Positions 1-8,315 of a DNA stretch of 64,000 nt are shown here, one piece after another. This stretch comes from an uncultured Mucilaginibacter sp. (GTDB lineage: Bacteria > Bacteroidota > Bacteroidia > Sphingobacteriales > Sphingobacteriaceae). The stretch spans positions 186,001 to 250,000 of the forward strand of contig CAJYJH010000033.1 of the NCBI GenBank assembly GCA_913775265.1, in the 5' to 3' direction. The translations under genes were made by a program, and so were the position numbers. The notes under the pieces are model-generated. The model saw only the letters and a program-made list of their open reading frames with translations, was not told where the DNA came from and ran no database searches. The stretch's first letter is position 1. Every line of letters begins with the position of its first letter.

Positions 1-356
1 AAATCGTTGGTTCCAAAAAAGCCGTCAACATTAGTTATCTCGGCTTCCAGCTCAGGTTTGTAACGTTCGGAAAGGCAACCGGTAACAATGACCTTACCCA
101 CCTTACCCTGCTCTTTTAGCTCGCTGTATTGTAAAATGGTATCAATAGATTCTTGCTTGGCGTTGTCGATAAAGCCACAGGTGTTGATAACGATGATGTC
201 ATCCTGACCAACGCTTTCAGCTTCGTGTACCACATCAAAGGCCTGACCTTTGAGCTGGCCCATCAATACTTCTGAGTCGTATATATTTTTAGAGCAGCCA
301 AGTGTAACTACGTTTACACGTGGTTTAGCAATTGATTTATATTCTTTTGATTTCAC
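1..356 (-). CDS. rimO: Ribosomal protein S12 methylthiotransferase RimO (N-terminal part, cut by window edge)
   Basis: Radical-SAM enzyme that adds a methylthio group to an aspartate of ribosomal protein uS12. Only about 118 N-terminal codons are in the window. They show the MTTase N-terminal domain with cluster cysteines in TLGCSKN, NTCGF and VTGCLSERY, plus the DSEVLMGQL block typical of RimO rather than MiaB. The only start that fits is a GTG at 354-356, because an in-frame TAA lies 6 bases upstream of it and the first in-frame ATG is inside the conserved domain. That GTG sits in a duplicated 16-base segment. It is the last minus-strand gene visible after ftsY and the GxxExxY gene. Identity is confident; the start is inferred. 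Confidence 0.9.
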   Translation of the reverse strand, partial: MKSKEYKSIAKPRVNVVTLGCSKNIYDSEVLMGQLKGQAFDVVHEAESVGQDDIIVINTCGFIDNAKQESIDTILQYSELKEQGKVGKVIVTGCLSERYKPELEAEITNVDGFFGTND

Positions 357-386
357 TGATTATAATTTCTTTTTGATTTCACTGAT
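345..386. repeat. 16-bp direct duplication covering the rimO start
   Basis: The segment TTTTGATTTCACTGAT occurs at 345-360 and again at 371-386, a spacing of 26 bases. Read on the minus strand, each copy carries GTGAAATCAAAA. The upstream copy opens a nine-codon frame whose TGA overlaps the GTG of rimO. Confidence 0.8.
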
Positions 387-420
387 GCTCACCTGCACAA
401 TTATAATTGCGTTTTTGCTT

Positions 421-798
421 TTATATAGAGATTCTTTTAATCCCGCAACTGCTGTTTCCAAAATTAATTAGTAAGCCTGTTTTTACGCCGCTTGCCTTAA
501 GATAAGATAGTAGTTGTTTCTGAAATAACTGTGGTATTTGCAGTCCGGTTACCGCCTTTAACTCTACAATTACTTTGTTTTCCACATATAAATCACATCG
601 GAATTTCCCGACAATCTGATTTTCAAAGCGCACATTAAACTCCTTTTCTGCTTCAAAAGTTAATCCAACTTTAGTCAGTTGTAGCTTTAACGCATTTGCG
701 TATGTCTTTTCGATAAAACCCGGCCCTAAAACGTTATGCACTTCAAAACAACAGCCTATAATTTTTTCGGTTAATGTGTCATTCTCAAAGGTGCCCAT
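421..798 (-). CDS. GxxExxY family protein
   Basis: A 125-residue protein of the GxxExxY family, a compact PD-(D/E)XK nuclease-like fold that is frequent and often multicopy in Bacteroidota. The signature appears as GPGFIEKTY near residues 25-33. The later KFRCDLYVENKVIVELKAV segment (about 64-82) carries the D...E-x-K residues of the nuclease-like core. The C-terminus ends in the usual INFG block. Its cellular role is not established for the family. It lies between ftsY and rimO, 75 bp after ftsY, and looks like an accessory gene placed in a housekeeping string. Family assignment is confident. Confidence 0.88.
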   Translation of the reverse strand: MGTFENDTLTEKIIGCCFEVHNVLGPGFIEKTYANALKLQLTKVGLTFEAEKEFNVRFENQIVGKFRCDLYVENKVIVELKAVTGLQIPQLFQKQLLSYLKASGVKTGLLINFGNSSCGIKRISI

Positions 799-873
799 AT
801 TTTTTATGCTGATGATCGAAAGTGATTTTAATCGGTGTAATCACTCCTCAATCAAAGCAATCAAAATAATTTA

Positions 874-1839
874 TCATTTCTTAAATAAGCTATCTACAAA
901 GCCCTTGCGGTCAAAAAGTTGCAGATCGTTCATGCCTTCACCAACACCGATGTATTTAACCGGGATTTTGAATTGGTCGGATATACCAATTACAACACCA
1001 CCTTTAGCAGTTCCGTCCAACTTGGTTAATGCTAAAGCATTTACGGCAGTAGCCTCGGTAAACTGCTTGCATTGTTCAATAGCGTTTTGTCCGGTTGAGG
1101 CATCCAGTACCAGCAATATTTCGTGCGGAGCACCAGGTATAACCTTTTGCATCACGTTTTTAATCTTAGTAAGCTCGTTCATCAAACCAACCTTGTTGTG
1201 CAAACGGCCTGCAGTGTCAATAATTGCTACATCTTCATTGTTAGAAACGGCCGACCGCAAAGTATCATAAGCTACTGAAGCCGGATCTGATCCCATAGCT
1301 TGTGCTACTACTCGCACACCTACACGTTCGCCCCATAGCTGTATTTGGTCAACTGCTGCAGCCCTGAAAGTATCTGCTGCACCTAATACCACTTTGTTAC
1401 CTGCTTGTTTAAGCTGGTGCGCCAATTTGCCAATGGTAGTAGTTTTGCCCACACCGTTTACGCCCACTACCATAATTACATAAGGCTTATGGTTACCGTA
1501 TTCAAAATTCTGGAAATCGTTGCTGTTGTTTTCGGCGAGCAGTTGTTGTACCTCATCGCGCAATAAATTGTTAAGCTCTGAGGTGCTTACATATTTATCG
1601 CGGGCTACACGGGCTTGTATACGTTCAATAATTTTAAGCGTGGTAGTCACACCCACGTCCGAAGTAACCAGCACTTCTTCCAAATCGTCCAGTACATCAT
1701 CATCAACGGTTGATTTACCGGCAATAACTTTGGTGATTTTTGAAAAGAAGTTGTCTTTTGTTTTCTCCAGGCCGGTATCAAGTGCCTCCTGTTGTTGCGG
1801 TGTACTTTCTTTTTTCTTAAAAAAATCGAATAATCCCAT
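874..1839 (-). CDS. ftsY: Signal recognition particle receptor FtsY
   Basis: SRP receptor GTPase that docks ribosome-nascent chain complexes at the inner membrane. The 321 residues contain a short charged N-terminus, the helical N domain (about 25-105) and the NG GTPase domain. Visible motifs are GVNGVGKT (126-133), DTFRAAA (156-162), DTAGR (208-212) and TKLDG (272-276). There is no long acidic A domain, as is usual in Bacteroidota. The ATG follows a consensus-like -7 element about 40 bases upstream, so it probably has its own promoter in addition to lying behind the ribosomal protein genes. Confidence 0.97.
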   Translation of the reverse strand: MGLFDFFKKKESTPQQQEALDTGLEKTKDNFFSKITKVIAGKSTVDDDVLDDLEEVLVTSDVGVTTTLKIIERIQARVARDKYVSTSELNNLLRDEVQQLLAENNSNDFQNFEYGNHKPYVIMVVGVNGVGKTTTIGKLAHQLKQAGNKVVLGAADTFRAAAVDQIQLWGERVGVRVVAQAMGSDPASVAYDTLRSAVSNNEDVAIIDTAGRLHNKVGLMNELTKIKNVMQKVIPGAPHEILLVLDASTGQNAIEQCKQFTEATAVNALALTKLDGTAKGGVVIGISDQFKIPVKYIGVGEGMNDLQLFDRKGFVDSLFKK

Positions 1840-1878
1840 ATAAAAGTGATGTGCAGATGCTTAAGATGTGCAACTGTG

Positions 1879-1886
1879 CAAATATA
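1879..1886 (-). promoter_or_regulatory. -7 promoter element of ftsY
   Basis: Minus-strand TATATTTG matches the Bacteroidota -7 consensus TAnnTTTG exactly and lies 40 bases before the ftsY ATG. No clear TTTG element is seen 19-21 bases further upstream, so the call rests on the -7 box alone. Confidence 0.5.
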
Positions 1887-1994
1887 CGCAAAATGCCCCT
1901 AACCCTTTAAGTCAGAAGATTTTGTTAACCCCGAACGTTTAATTATGAATATCGAATGATAAAGTATATTTTACAAAGCATACTTTGAATGTAC

Positions 1995-2028
1995 AAAAAA
2001 AGCCCTCTTGCAAAACAAGACGGCTTTT
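1995..2028 (-). terminator. Rho-independent terminator after the rpmB-rpmG-DUF4295 operon
   Basis: On the minus strand a stem of AAAAGCC-TCTTG type closes over a 5-base CAAAA-type loop with one internal mismatch and is followed by a run of T. It separates the small ribosomal gene operon from ftsY. Confidence 0.75.
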
Positions 2029-2053
2029 ATATTTTAGTTATAAGCTGAATTAA

Positions 2054-2215
2054 TTAGGCTTTAGCCTCGTTAATTGCATCTTTAACATGGTCGTTATGTA
2101 CCATTTGCTCTTTGAATGAATAAGCACCAGTTTTGGTTGATTTAACCATGGTAATTACTTTAGAGTATTCTTTACCTTTACCGGTTTTCAGGGTTGCAAC
2201 TACTTTCTTTGCCAT
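2054..2215 (-). CDS. DUF4295 family small basic protein
   Basis: A 53-residue lysine-rich protein starting MAKKVVATLKTGKGKEYSKV and ending DAINEAKA, which is the DUF4295 family found in Bacteroidota directly after rpmG. The constant linkage to bL28 and bL33 suggests a ribosome-associated role, but that is inference. It shares the MAKK start with the bL33 gene upstream. The leader between rpmG and this gene is filled with degenerate 4- and 8-base repeats. Confidence 0.9.
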   Translation of the reverse strand: MAKKVVATLKTGKGKEYSKVITMVKSTKTGAYSFKEQMVHNDHVKDAINEAKA

Positions 2216-2221
2216 ATCTTG

Positions 2222-2253
2222 TTAATGTTTGAGTGAGTGGATGAGTGAATGGT
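2222..2253. repeat. Degenerate 4/8-bp tandem repeat in the DUF4295 leader
   Basis: Reading on the minus strand the tract is made of CATTCACT/CATCCACT/CACTCAAA-like units directly before the DUF4295 start. A very similar tract precedes lutC at 47187-47262. Confidence 0.55.
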
Positions 2254-2301
2254 TTGCAACAAATTATCTGCTCAACCCAATCAACAAATCAACCAACTGA
2301 A

Positions 2302-2484
2302 TTACTTAATTTCTTTATGAACGGTTACTTTACGTAATACTGGGTTGAATTTTTTCAACTCTAAACGCTCAGTAGTGTTTTTCTTGTTCTTGGTGGTAAT
2401 GTAACGAGACATGCCTGGCATACCGCTCTCTTTATGCTCGGTGCACTCTAAAATTACCTGAACTCTATTGCCTTTCTTTGCCAT
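2302..2484 (-). CDS. rpmG: 50S ribosomal protein L33 (bL33)
   Basis: A 60-residue large-subunit protein with the expected [18 protein letters not shown] start and the segment [20 protein letters not shown], followed by the [14 protein letters not shown] end. It lacks the zinc-binding CXXC pairs; the single Cys in LECTE is all that remains, as in the C-minus form of bL33. It lies between rpmB and the DUF4295 gene in one minus-strand operon. Confidence 0.96.
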   Translation of the reverse strand: MAKKGNRVQVILECTEHKESGMPGMSRYITTKNKKNTTERLELKKFNPVLRKVTVHKEIK

Positions 2485-2502
2485 CTTATATTGGTGTTAG
2501 GG

Positions 2503-2578
2503 GTTATTGAGTTATTAGGTTACTGAGTTATTGAGGTGTTTAAAACAACTTAATCAACCAATAACTTAATCAACCAAT
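2503..2578. repeat. Short tandem repeats between rpmB and rpmG
   Basis: Two arrays lie in the 103-bp gap. Four 8-bp units run at 2503-2534 (GTTATTGA, GTTATTAG, GTTACTGA, GTTATTGA). A perfect 16-bp unit, AACTTAATCAACCAAT, is duplicated head to tail at 2547-2562 and 2563-2578. The two arrays contain partly complementary cores (TTATTG against CAATAA), so they could pair in the mRNA. Confidence 0.8.
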
Positions 2579-2587
2579 AACGATCTA

Positions 2588-2821
2588 CTATATGTATCCT
2601 TTTTTTACAAATTTATTGATGCAAGCAGTGATACCATTTTTGCTGATGGTTTTAACTGCCGAAGTAGATACCTTTAAAGTGATCCATTTATCTTCTTCAG
2701 GTATATAAAACTTCTTGATTTTTAAGTTAGGATAAAACTTACGGTTAGTCTTAACGTTCGAGTTAGAAACGTTATGGCCGTTCATTGGGCTTTTTCCTGT
2801 TAAATCACAAATTCTTGACAT
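2588..2821 (-). CDS. rpmB: 50S ribosomal protein L28 (bL28)
   Basis: A 77-residue large-subunit protein starting [21 protein letters not shown], with the [12 protein letters not shown] core and the [14 protein letters not shown] segment that define bL28. An upstream in-frame ATG at 2863 would add 14 residues of no family similarity, so the ATG at 2819-2821 is chosen. A near-consensus promoter lies 40-70 bases upstream. First gene of the rpmB-rpmG-DUF4295 operon. Confidence 0.95.
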   Translation of the reverse strand: MSRICDLTGKSPMNGHNVSNSNVKTNRKFYPNLKIKKFYIPEEDKWITLKVSTSAVKTISKNGITACINKFVKKGYI

Positions 2822-2860
2822 GACAAAACTTTTTAATGTGTCTTTTTCTAAAAGAGTTTG

Positions 2861-2891
2861 CAAATATCAGGAAATTAAGTCAATAAGTCAA
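2861..2891 (-). promoter_or_regulatory. Promoter of the rpmB operon
   Basis: On the minus strand a TTG at 2891-2889 is followed after 20 bases by GATATTTG (2868-2861), one base off the Bacteroidota -7 consensus TAnnTTTG. The position, about 40 bases before the rpmB ATG, fits. Confidence 0.5.
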
Positions 2892-3046
2892 TACTGTTTA
2901 CAAATATTTTTTATTGACAACTTGCACATCGCAGGTATAGCAGTAGTTACAGGCAAAAATACTATAAGATATGCAAAAAACCTACTACGCCGCTATCAAC
3001 CCTTTATAGTAAAATACTATCTTGCGAAACCAATTTTTATCTTGTT

Positions 3047-4948
3047 ATGAAAATCAATTCATTTGAGCAGTATCAGCAAATATACCAGCAAAGTGTAACA
3101 CAGCCCGAGCAATTCTGGAATGAGGTAGCCGGCACTTTTCAGTGGCGTAAGCCCTGGGATACTACATTGGAATGGAATTTTACCGATCCTGATATTAAAT
3201 GGTTTAAAGGCGCCAAGCTTAATATTACCGAAAACTGTTTAGACCGCCACCTGGCCGAAAACGGTGATAAGCCTGCCATCATTTGGGAACCTAACGACCC
3301 AACCGAAGCGCATCGCGTGCTTACCTATAAACAACTGCACGATAAGGTATGCCAGTTTGCTAACGTTTTAAAAAATAACGGTGCGCAAAAAGGAGACCGT
3401 ATATGTATATATATGCCAATGGTGCCCGAGCTGGCTATAGCTGTGTTGGCTTGTGCGCGTATAGGTGCTGTGCATTCGGTTATTTTTGGCGGGTTCTCGG
3501 CACAATCGATTGCCGACCGTATTCAGGATGCTCAGTGTAATATTGTTATCACTGCCGATGGTGGTTTTCGTGGCGCTAAAGATTTACCGTTAAAATCGGT
3601 AATTGATGATGCTTTAGTGCAGTGCCCATCTGTAAAAAGGGTGATAGTATTAACCCGTAGCCGTACGGCCGTAAGTATGATTAAGGGTCGTGATGTATGG
3701 TGGGAAGATGAAATTAAAAAAGTAGAAACCCAGGGTAACCCTGAGTGCCCGGCCGAAGAAATGGATGCTGAGGATATGCTGTTTATCTTATACACCTCTG
3801 GTTCTACTGGTAAGCCGAAAGGGGTAGTGCATACCTGCGGCGGCTACATGGTGTATACAGGTTATACCTTCGAAACAGCTTTCCAGTACCAGCAAGGCGA
3901 AGTTTATTTCTGTACGGCTGACATAGGCTGGATTACCGGCCATTCTTATATTATTTACGGGCCGCTATCGCAAGGCGCAACGGCGCTGATGTTTGAAGGT
4001 GTACCTACTTGGCCGGATGCCGGCAGGTTGTGGGATATCGTACAAAAATTCAAAGTCAATATTTTATATACGGCACCTACTGCTATCCGCTCACTGATGA
4101 GCTTTGGTACCGATATCGTTAAAAAGTATGATCTCAGTTCGCTTACTAAATTAGGTTCGGTAGGGGAGCCTTTGAACGAGGAAGCCTGGCATTGGTTTGA
4201 TGAACAGATTGGTCACGGCAAATGCCCTATTGTGGATACCTGGTGGCAAACCGAAACCGGTGGATTTATGATATCGCCGGTGGCTAATGTTACCCCTTTA
4301 AAACCTGGTTATGCCGGTTTGCCTTTACCTGGAGTGCAACCCATCTTGGTTGACGAAAACGGTAAAGGGATTGAAGGTAATGGCGTAAGCGGTAATTTGT
4401 GTATCAAGTTCCCGTGGCCGGGTATGCTGCGTACTACTTATGGCGACCATGAGCGTTGCCGCCAGACATATTTCTCAACCTACGCTAACTTGTATTTCAC
4501 TGGCGATGGTTGTTTGCGCGACGAGGATGGATACTATCGTATTACCGGTCGGGTAGATGATGTGTTAAACGTTTCGGGGCACCGTATTGGTACGGCCGAA
4601 GTAGAGAATGCTATTAATATGCACTCCAGCGTGGTGGAGTCGGCCGTGGTGGGCTATCCACACGATATTAAAGGGCAAGGTGTTTATGCGTTTGTCATTA
4701 GTCCGGGACGCCATGAAGAGGATGACCTGACCCGCAAGGATATACTCATGACGGTAAGCCGTATTATTGGCCCTATTGCCAAGCCAGATAAAATACAGTT
4801 TGTAAGCGGTTTGCCTAAAACCCGTTCGGGCAAAATTATGCGTCGCATACTGCGTAAAATTGCTGAAGGCGATACCGCTAACCTTGGCGATACCAGTACT
4901 TTGCTTGACCCAGGCGTGGTAGACGAAATTAAAGCAGGGGCTTTGTAA
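3047..4948 (+). CDS. acs: Acetyl-CoA synthetase
   Basis: AMP-forming enzyme that converts acetate, ATP and CoA to acetyl-CoA through acetyl-AMP. The 633 residues cover the whole family length. The N-terminal Acs cap is at about 3-60. The phosphate-binding loop YTSGSTGKPKG is at 249-259, DTWWQTETGG at 397-406 and GRVDDVLNVSGHRIGTAE at about 501-518. The PKTRSGKIMRR end carries Lys596, the residue acetylated by Pat-type enzymes in this family. It is monocistronic: it diverges from rpmB and has a strong hairpin terminator 30 bp after the stop. Confidence 0.97.
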   Translation: MKINSFEQYQQIYQQSVTQPEQFWNEVAGTFQWRKPWDTTLEWNFTDPDIKWFKGAKLNITENCLDRHLAENGDKPAIIWEPNDPTEAHRVLTYKQLHDKVCQFANVLKNNGAQKGDRICIYMPMVPELAIAVLACARIGAVHSVIFGGFSAQSIADRIQDAQCNIVITADGGFRGAKDLPLKSVIDDALVQCPSVKRVIVLTRSRTAVSMIKGRDVWWEDEIKKVETQGNPECPAEEMDAEDMLFILYTSGSTGKPKGVVHTCGGYMVYTGYTFETAFQYQQGEVYFCTADIGWITGHSYIIYGPLSQGATALMFEGVPTWPDAGRLWDIVQKFKVNILYTAPTAIRSLMSFGTDIVKKYDLSSLTKLGSVGEPLNEEAWHWFDEQIGHGKCPIVDTWWQTETGGFMISPVANVTPLKPGYAGLPLPGVQPILVDENGKGIEGNGVSGNLCIKFPWPGMLRTTYGDHERCRQTYFSTYANLYFTGDGCLRDEDGYYRITGRVDDVLNVSGHRIGTAEVENAINMHSSVVESAVVGYPHDIKGQGVYAFVISPGRHEEDDLTRKDILMTVSRIIGPIAKPDKIQFVSGLPKTRSGKIMRRILRKIAEGDTANLGDTSTLLDPGVVDEIKAGAL

Positions 4949-4978
4949 TTCCCGCTCATATAAGATATAAATAATCTT

Positions 4979-5024
4979 AAACGGCTGTTGTTTTCTGACT
5001 AATCAGACAATCAACAGCCGTTTT
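4979..5024 (+). terminator. Rho-independent terminator after acs
   Basis: A 12-bp stem (AAACGGCTGTTG with CAACAGCCGTTT) with a loop of about 22 bases ends in TTTT. It lies between acs and pheT. Confidence 0.8.
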
Positions 5025-5102
5025 GTGTTGATTGAGAATGCTTGTTGGCATTCATGCAGTGATTTGCACACCGCTCGAACCTATGAGCAAGCAAAAAAAT
5101 TC

Positions 5103-5110
5103 TATCTTTG
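5103..5110 (+). promoter_or_regulatory. -7 promoter element of pheT
   Basis: TATCTTTG matches TAnnTTTG exactly. It lies 17 bases before the pheT ATG, giving a very short leader. No clear -33 TTTG is seen. Confidence 0.5.
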
Positions 5111-5127
5111 ACGGATTATTCTGAATA

Positions 5128-7530
5128 ATGAAAATTTCGTATAACTGGCTTAAAGAGTTTCTTCAAACTGATAAGTCGCCCGAAGATATATCGCAAATAT
5201 TAACCGGCATAGGTCTCGAGGTGGAGAGCCTGGAAAAAGTACAAGCCGTACCGGGCGGACTGGAAGGCTTGGTAATTGGCTATGTAAAAGATGCACAGCA
5301 ACATCCAAATGCCGACCGCCTGCGGGTAACCAAAGTAGATGTAGGCGGTGCCGAAGATTTACAAATTGTTTGCGGCGCACCTAACGTAGCCGCCGGTCAA
5401 AAAGTAGTAGTAGCTACCGTAGGTACAACAGTACATCCTAACCAGGGTGAGCCTTTTAAAATCAACAAATCAAAAATAAGAGGCGAAGTTTCTGAGGGTA
5501 TGATTTGTGCCGAAGATGAGATAGGCCTGGGCGAATCGCGTGCCGGTATTATGGTATTAGATGCTGATGCTGCGGTAGGCACACCTGCCAAAACTTATTT
5601 TAAGCTCAATGATGATTACCTGTTCGAGATTGGTTTAACGCCTAACCGCGCTGATGCTACCTCGCATTTAGGTACTGCCCGTGATATTGCAGCCTTTTTA
5701 AAAACCGAAATCAGTAGACCTGATGTTTCTGCTTTTAGGGTCGATAATACCAGCCGGACCATTCCGGTTATTGTTGAGGCACAGGCGGCTTGCCCGCGTT
5801 ATGCCAGCTTGACTATCAGCGGCGTAAAGGTAGAAGACTCACCGCAGTGGCTAAAAGAGCGTTTAGCAGTAATTGGCGTACGCAGTATCAATAATGTGGT
5901 CGACGTAACAAATTATGTGTTACATGAGTTAGGCCAGCCCTTGCACGCATTTGATGCAGATGCCATTGCAGGTAATAGGGTGTTGGTAAAAACCTATGCT
6001 GAAGGAACTACTTTTGTTACCCTGGATGATGTTGAGCGTAAGCTATCTGCTGATGATTTGATGATTGGTAATGCCGAAGGGCCAATGTGTATTGCGGGTG
6101 TATTTGGCGGAGCGGGTTCTGGCGTAAAAGATTCTACAACCAACGTCTTTTTAGAAAGCGCCTACTTTAACCCGGTATCGGTACGTAAAACTTCCAAGCG
6201 TCACGGCTTAAAAACAGATGCTTCTTTCCGTTTTGAGCGCGGTGTTGATCCGGATATTACTGTGTATGCGTTAAAGCGTGCCGCACTATTAATACAGCAA
6301 GTTGCTGGTGGTGTGGTGTCTTCAGAAATATCTGACATTTATCCGTCGCCTGTTCAGCCGTTTAATGTAGAGGTAACTTACCGTAATATTGACCGGCTGA
6401 TTGGTAAAGCCATTGGGCAGGATACTATCAAGGCAATCATTAAAGCACTGGATATCCAGATCGTTAACGAGAGCGCGGAAGGTTTATCATTGTTAGTGCC
6501 GCCTTACCGTGTGGATGTAACCCGCGAAGTCGACGTGATTGAAGAAGTGCTGCGTATCTATGGTTATAACAATATTGAGATACCTACGCAAATCCGTGCC
6601 TCTTTAAATAACTCCGAGAGGCCGGAGAAGGATACTGTACAAAATGTCATTGCCGATTTACTGAGTGCTAATGGTTTTAATGAGATATTATCTAACTCAT
6701 TAACCAGCTCGTCATACGCTGATAGTTTGGATAATGCGGTTAAACTGCTTAACCCTTTAAGCAGCGACTTGGACATTATGCGCCAAACCCTGCTGTATTC
6801 TGGTTTAGAAGCTATTGCTTATAATCAAAACCGTCGTCAGCCGGATTTGAAGATTTATGAATTTGGCAAGGCGTATTTCTACGAAAACGAAAAGTACACC
6901 GAAACTCAGCGCCTGGCGGTGTTTATAACCGGTGCAACGGCACAAGAGCAATGGAATCAAAAGCCATCACCTGTATCATTTTATCATCTGAAGGCTTTAG
7001 TTGATAATTTACTGTCGCGTTTAGGCATTGTGGATTATACTACTGACGAAGTAAATACATCTGAATTAAATTACGGACTGCAATATAATCTAAAAAGTGG
7101 CAAGACGCTGGTTAAGTTCGGAGCGGTACACGCTGCGGCCCTTAGAAAAGCAGGAGTAGATAAAGAAGTATTTTATGCCGACTTCAATTTTGATACGCTG
7201 CTGAGTTCGGTGCGTAAAAATAAAGTAGTATACAAAGATATTTCTAAGTTTCCTTCGGTACGCCGCGACTTATCTATGCTGGTAGATACGCAGATAACGT
7301 TTGGCCAGTTAAAACAAATAGCTCATAAAACTGAACGTAAGTTGCTGACTGATGTAAATGTTTTTGACATATACCAGGGCGATAAGCTACCAGCAGGTAA
7401 AAAATCATATGCACTGAGTTTTATGTTGCAGGATGAGGAAAAAACATTAACTGATAAGGCGATTGATGCTATTATGCAAAAACTTATCTATAATTTTGGA
7501 AAAGAGGCAGGAGCCGAGATAAGAAAGTAA
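5128..7530 (+). CDS. pheT: Phenylalanyl-tRNA synthetase beta subunit
   Basis: Beta chain of the alpha2-beta2 enzyme that charges tRNA-Phe. The 800 residues match the full bacterial length. An N-terminal EMAP/OB tRNA-binding domain (about 40-150, with HPNADRLRVTKVDVG) is followed by the B3/B4 editing region, the B5 domain and the catalytic-like core. The chain ends in the ferredoxin-fold anticodon-binding domain (about 705-800, with KFPSVRRDLSMLVD). The alpha subunit pheS is not adjacent here, as is common in Bacteroidota. A short coiled-coil gene and zapA follow on the same strand. Confidence 0.97.
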   Translation: MKISYNWLKEFLQTDKSPEDISQILTGIGLEVESLEKVQAVPGGLEGLVIGYVKDAQQHPNADRLRVTKVDVGGAEDLQIVCGAPNVAAGQKVVVATVGTTVHPNQGEPFKINKSKIRGEVSEGMICAEDEIGLGESRAGIMVLDADAAVGTPAKTYFKLNDDYLFEIGLTPNRADATSHLGTARDIAAFLKTEISRPDVSAFRVDNTSRTIPVIVEAQAACPRYASLTISGVKVEDSPQWLKERLAVIGVRSINNVVDVTNYVLHELGQPLHAFDADAIAGNRVLVKTYAEGTTFVTLDDVERKLSADDLMIGNAEGPMCIAGVFGGAGSGVKDSTTNVFLESAYFNPVSVRKTSKRHGLKTDASFRFERGVDPDITVYALKRAALLIQQVAGGVVSSEISDIYPSPVQPFNVEVTYRNIDRLIGKAIGQDTIKAIIKALDIQIVNESAEGLSLLVPPYRVDVTREVDVIEEVLRIYGYNNIEIPTQIRASLNNSERPEKDTVQNVIADLLSANGFNEILSNSLTSSSYADSLDNAVKLLNPLSSDLDIMRQTLLYSGLEAIAYNQNRRQPDLKIYEFGKAYFYENEKYTETQRLAVFITGATAQEQWNQKPSPVSFYHLKALVDNLLSRLGIVDYTTDEVNTSELNYGLQYNLKSGKTLVKFGAVHAAALRKAGVDKEVFYADFNFDTLLSSVRKNKVVYKDISKFPSVRRDLSMLVDTQITFGQLKQIAHKTERKLLTDVNVFDIYQGDKLPAGKKSYALSFMLQDEEKTLTDKAIDAIMQKLIYNFGKEAGAEIRK

Positions 7531-7672
7531 TGTATAAATCAGCGAATAACCACAAATATGTTAGCGCCCGTTGGCAAGAGTGCCTTTGTGCAGTTGATCC
7601 GGGTGTTGCATTGAATAGTGTATTTAATTCGCCTGTTTATTTGGCCTGTCACTCGTTCATCAATTAATAGAG

Positions 7673-7963
7673 ATGCCATCAGTAACTGATCAATTAAGTA
7701 CAGTAGTTGAAAAAACAGAGCGCCTGATTGGGCTTTGCCAGGCTTTGCAGGAAGAAAACGATTTGCTGAAGCTAGAAAATCAATCGTTGAGTGTGGCGTT
7801 AAGCACCAGTCAAAATAAAAACAGCGATCTGGAAGAAAAGCTTCGTGTATTGAAACTGGCCAAATCATTTTCCGACACAAATGAAAAAAGCCTTGACATC
7901 AAGCAAAAAATTAACGAATTTGTGCGGGAAATAGATAAGTGTATTGTGTTGCTGAAAAAGTAA
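7673..7963 (+). CDS. Small coiled-coil protein next to zapA
   Basis: A 96-residue protein dominated by one predicted coiled coil (about 8-60, with repeated leucines in LEENDLLKLENQSL-like heptads) and a charged C-terminal helix ending CIVLLKK. It has no signal peptide or membrane segment. It lies 23 bp before zapA in the same direction. Position and architecture resemble ZapB-like partners of ZapA, so a division-related role is plausible, but this is inference from context. I cannot name a family with certainty. Confidence 0.75.
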   Translation: MPSVTDQLSTVVEKTERLIGLCQALQEENDLLKLENQSLSVALSTSQNKNSDLEEKLRVLKLAKSFSDTNEKSLDIKQKINEFVREIDKCIVLLKK

Positions 7964-7986
7964 CACTGTAAAGTGAACAAGCTCAA

Positions 7987-8280
7987 ATGGGAGAAATCTC
8001 CGTAAAAATAAATATTGCCGACCGCGTTTATCCTTTAAAGATAGACACGGAAGAGGAAGAAATTATACGTCGGGCAGCAAAACTGATTAACGACCGCATT
8101 AAGGAGTACCAGGAAAACTATGCGGTTAAGGATAAGCAGGATTTGCTTTCAATGTGTGTGTTGCATTACGCCACCGCATCATTAAAAGCAGAGCGCAAGG
8201 TAACGGTTGAGGATACCACCGTGGCCGAGAAAGCTTACCAGTTAGATCATATGCTCACCGAGTTTTTTAATAAGCAATAG
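7987..8280 (+). CDS. zapA: Cell division protein ZapA
   Basis: FtsZ-ring-associated protein that bundles FtsZ filaments. The 97 residues show the ZapA N-terminal beta segment (SVKINIADRVYPLKIDTEEEEIIRRAAKLIND) followed by the long helix used for tetramer formation. It follows the small coiled-coil gene and precedes the 6S-like RNA. The zapA-6S neighbourhood is also seen in Gammaproteobacteria. Confidence 0.9.
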   Translation: MGEISVKINIADRVYPLKIDTEEEEIIRRAAKLINDRIKEYQENYAVKDKQDLLSMCVLHYATASLKAERKVTVEDTTVAEKAYQLDHMLTEFFNKQ

Positions 8281-8315
8281 TCGTTCTTTATACAATTATA
8301 GAGCACATTAAATTT

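Noticed and set aside
250..471. Plus-strand open frame overlapping the rimO start
   Set aside because: It lies antisense to rimO and the duplicated leader, with no protein-like pattern; the minus-strand MTTase motifs explain the region.
2503..2578. CRISPR-like array
   Set aside because: Repeat units are 8 and 16 bp without spacers, and no cas gene is near; the same holds for 47187-47262.
2820..3050. Plus-strand open frame between rpmB and acs
   Set aside because: It overlaps the rpmB promoter region, has no recognisable motif, and runs into the acs start; the gap is better read as a divergent promoter region.
7539..7880. Minus-strand open frame over the small coiled-coil gene
   Set aside because: It is antisense to a frame with clear heptads and operon position, and has no family-like blocks.
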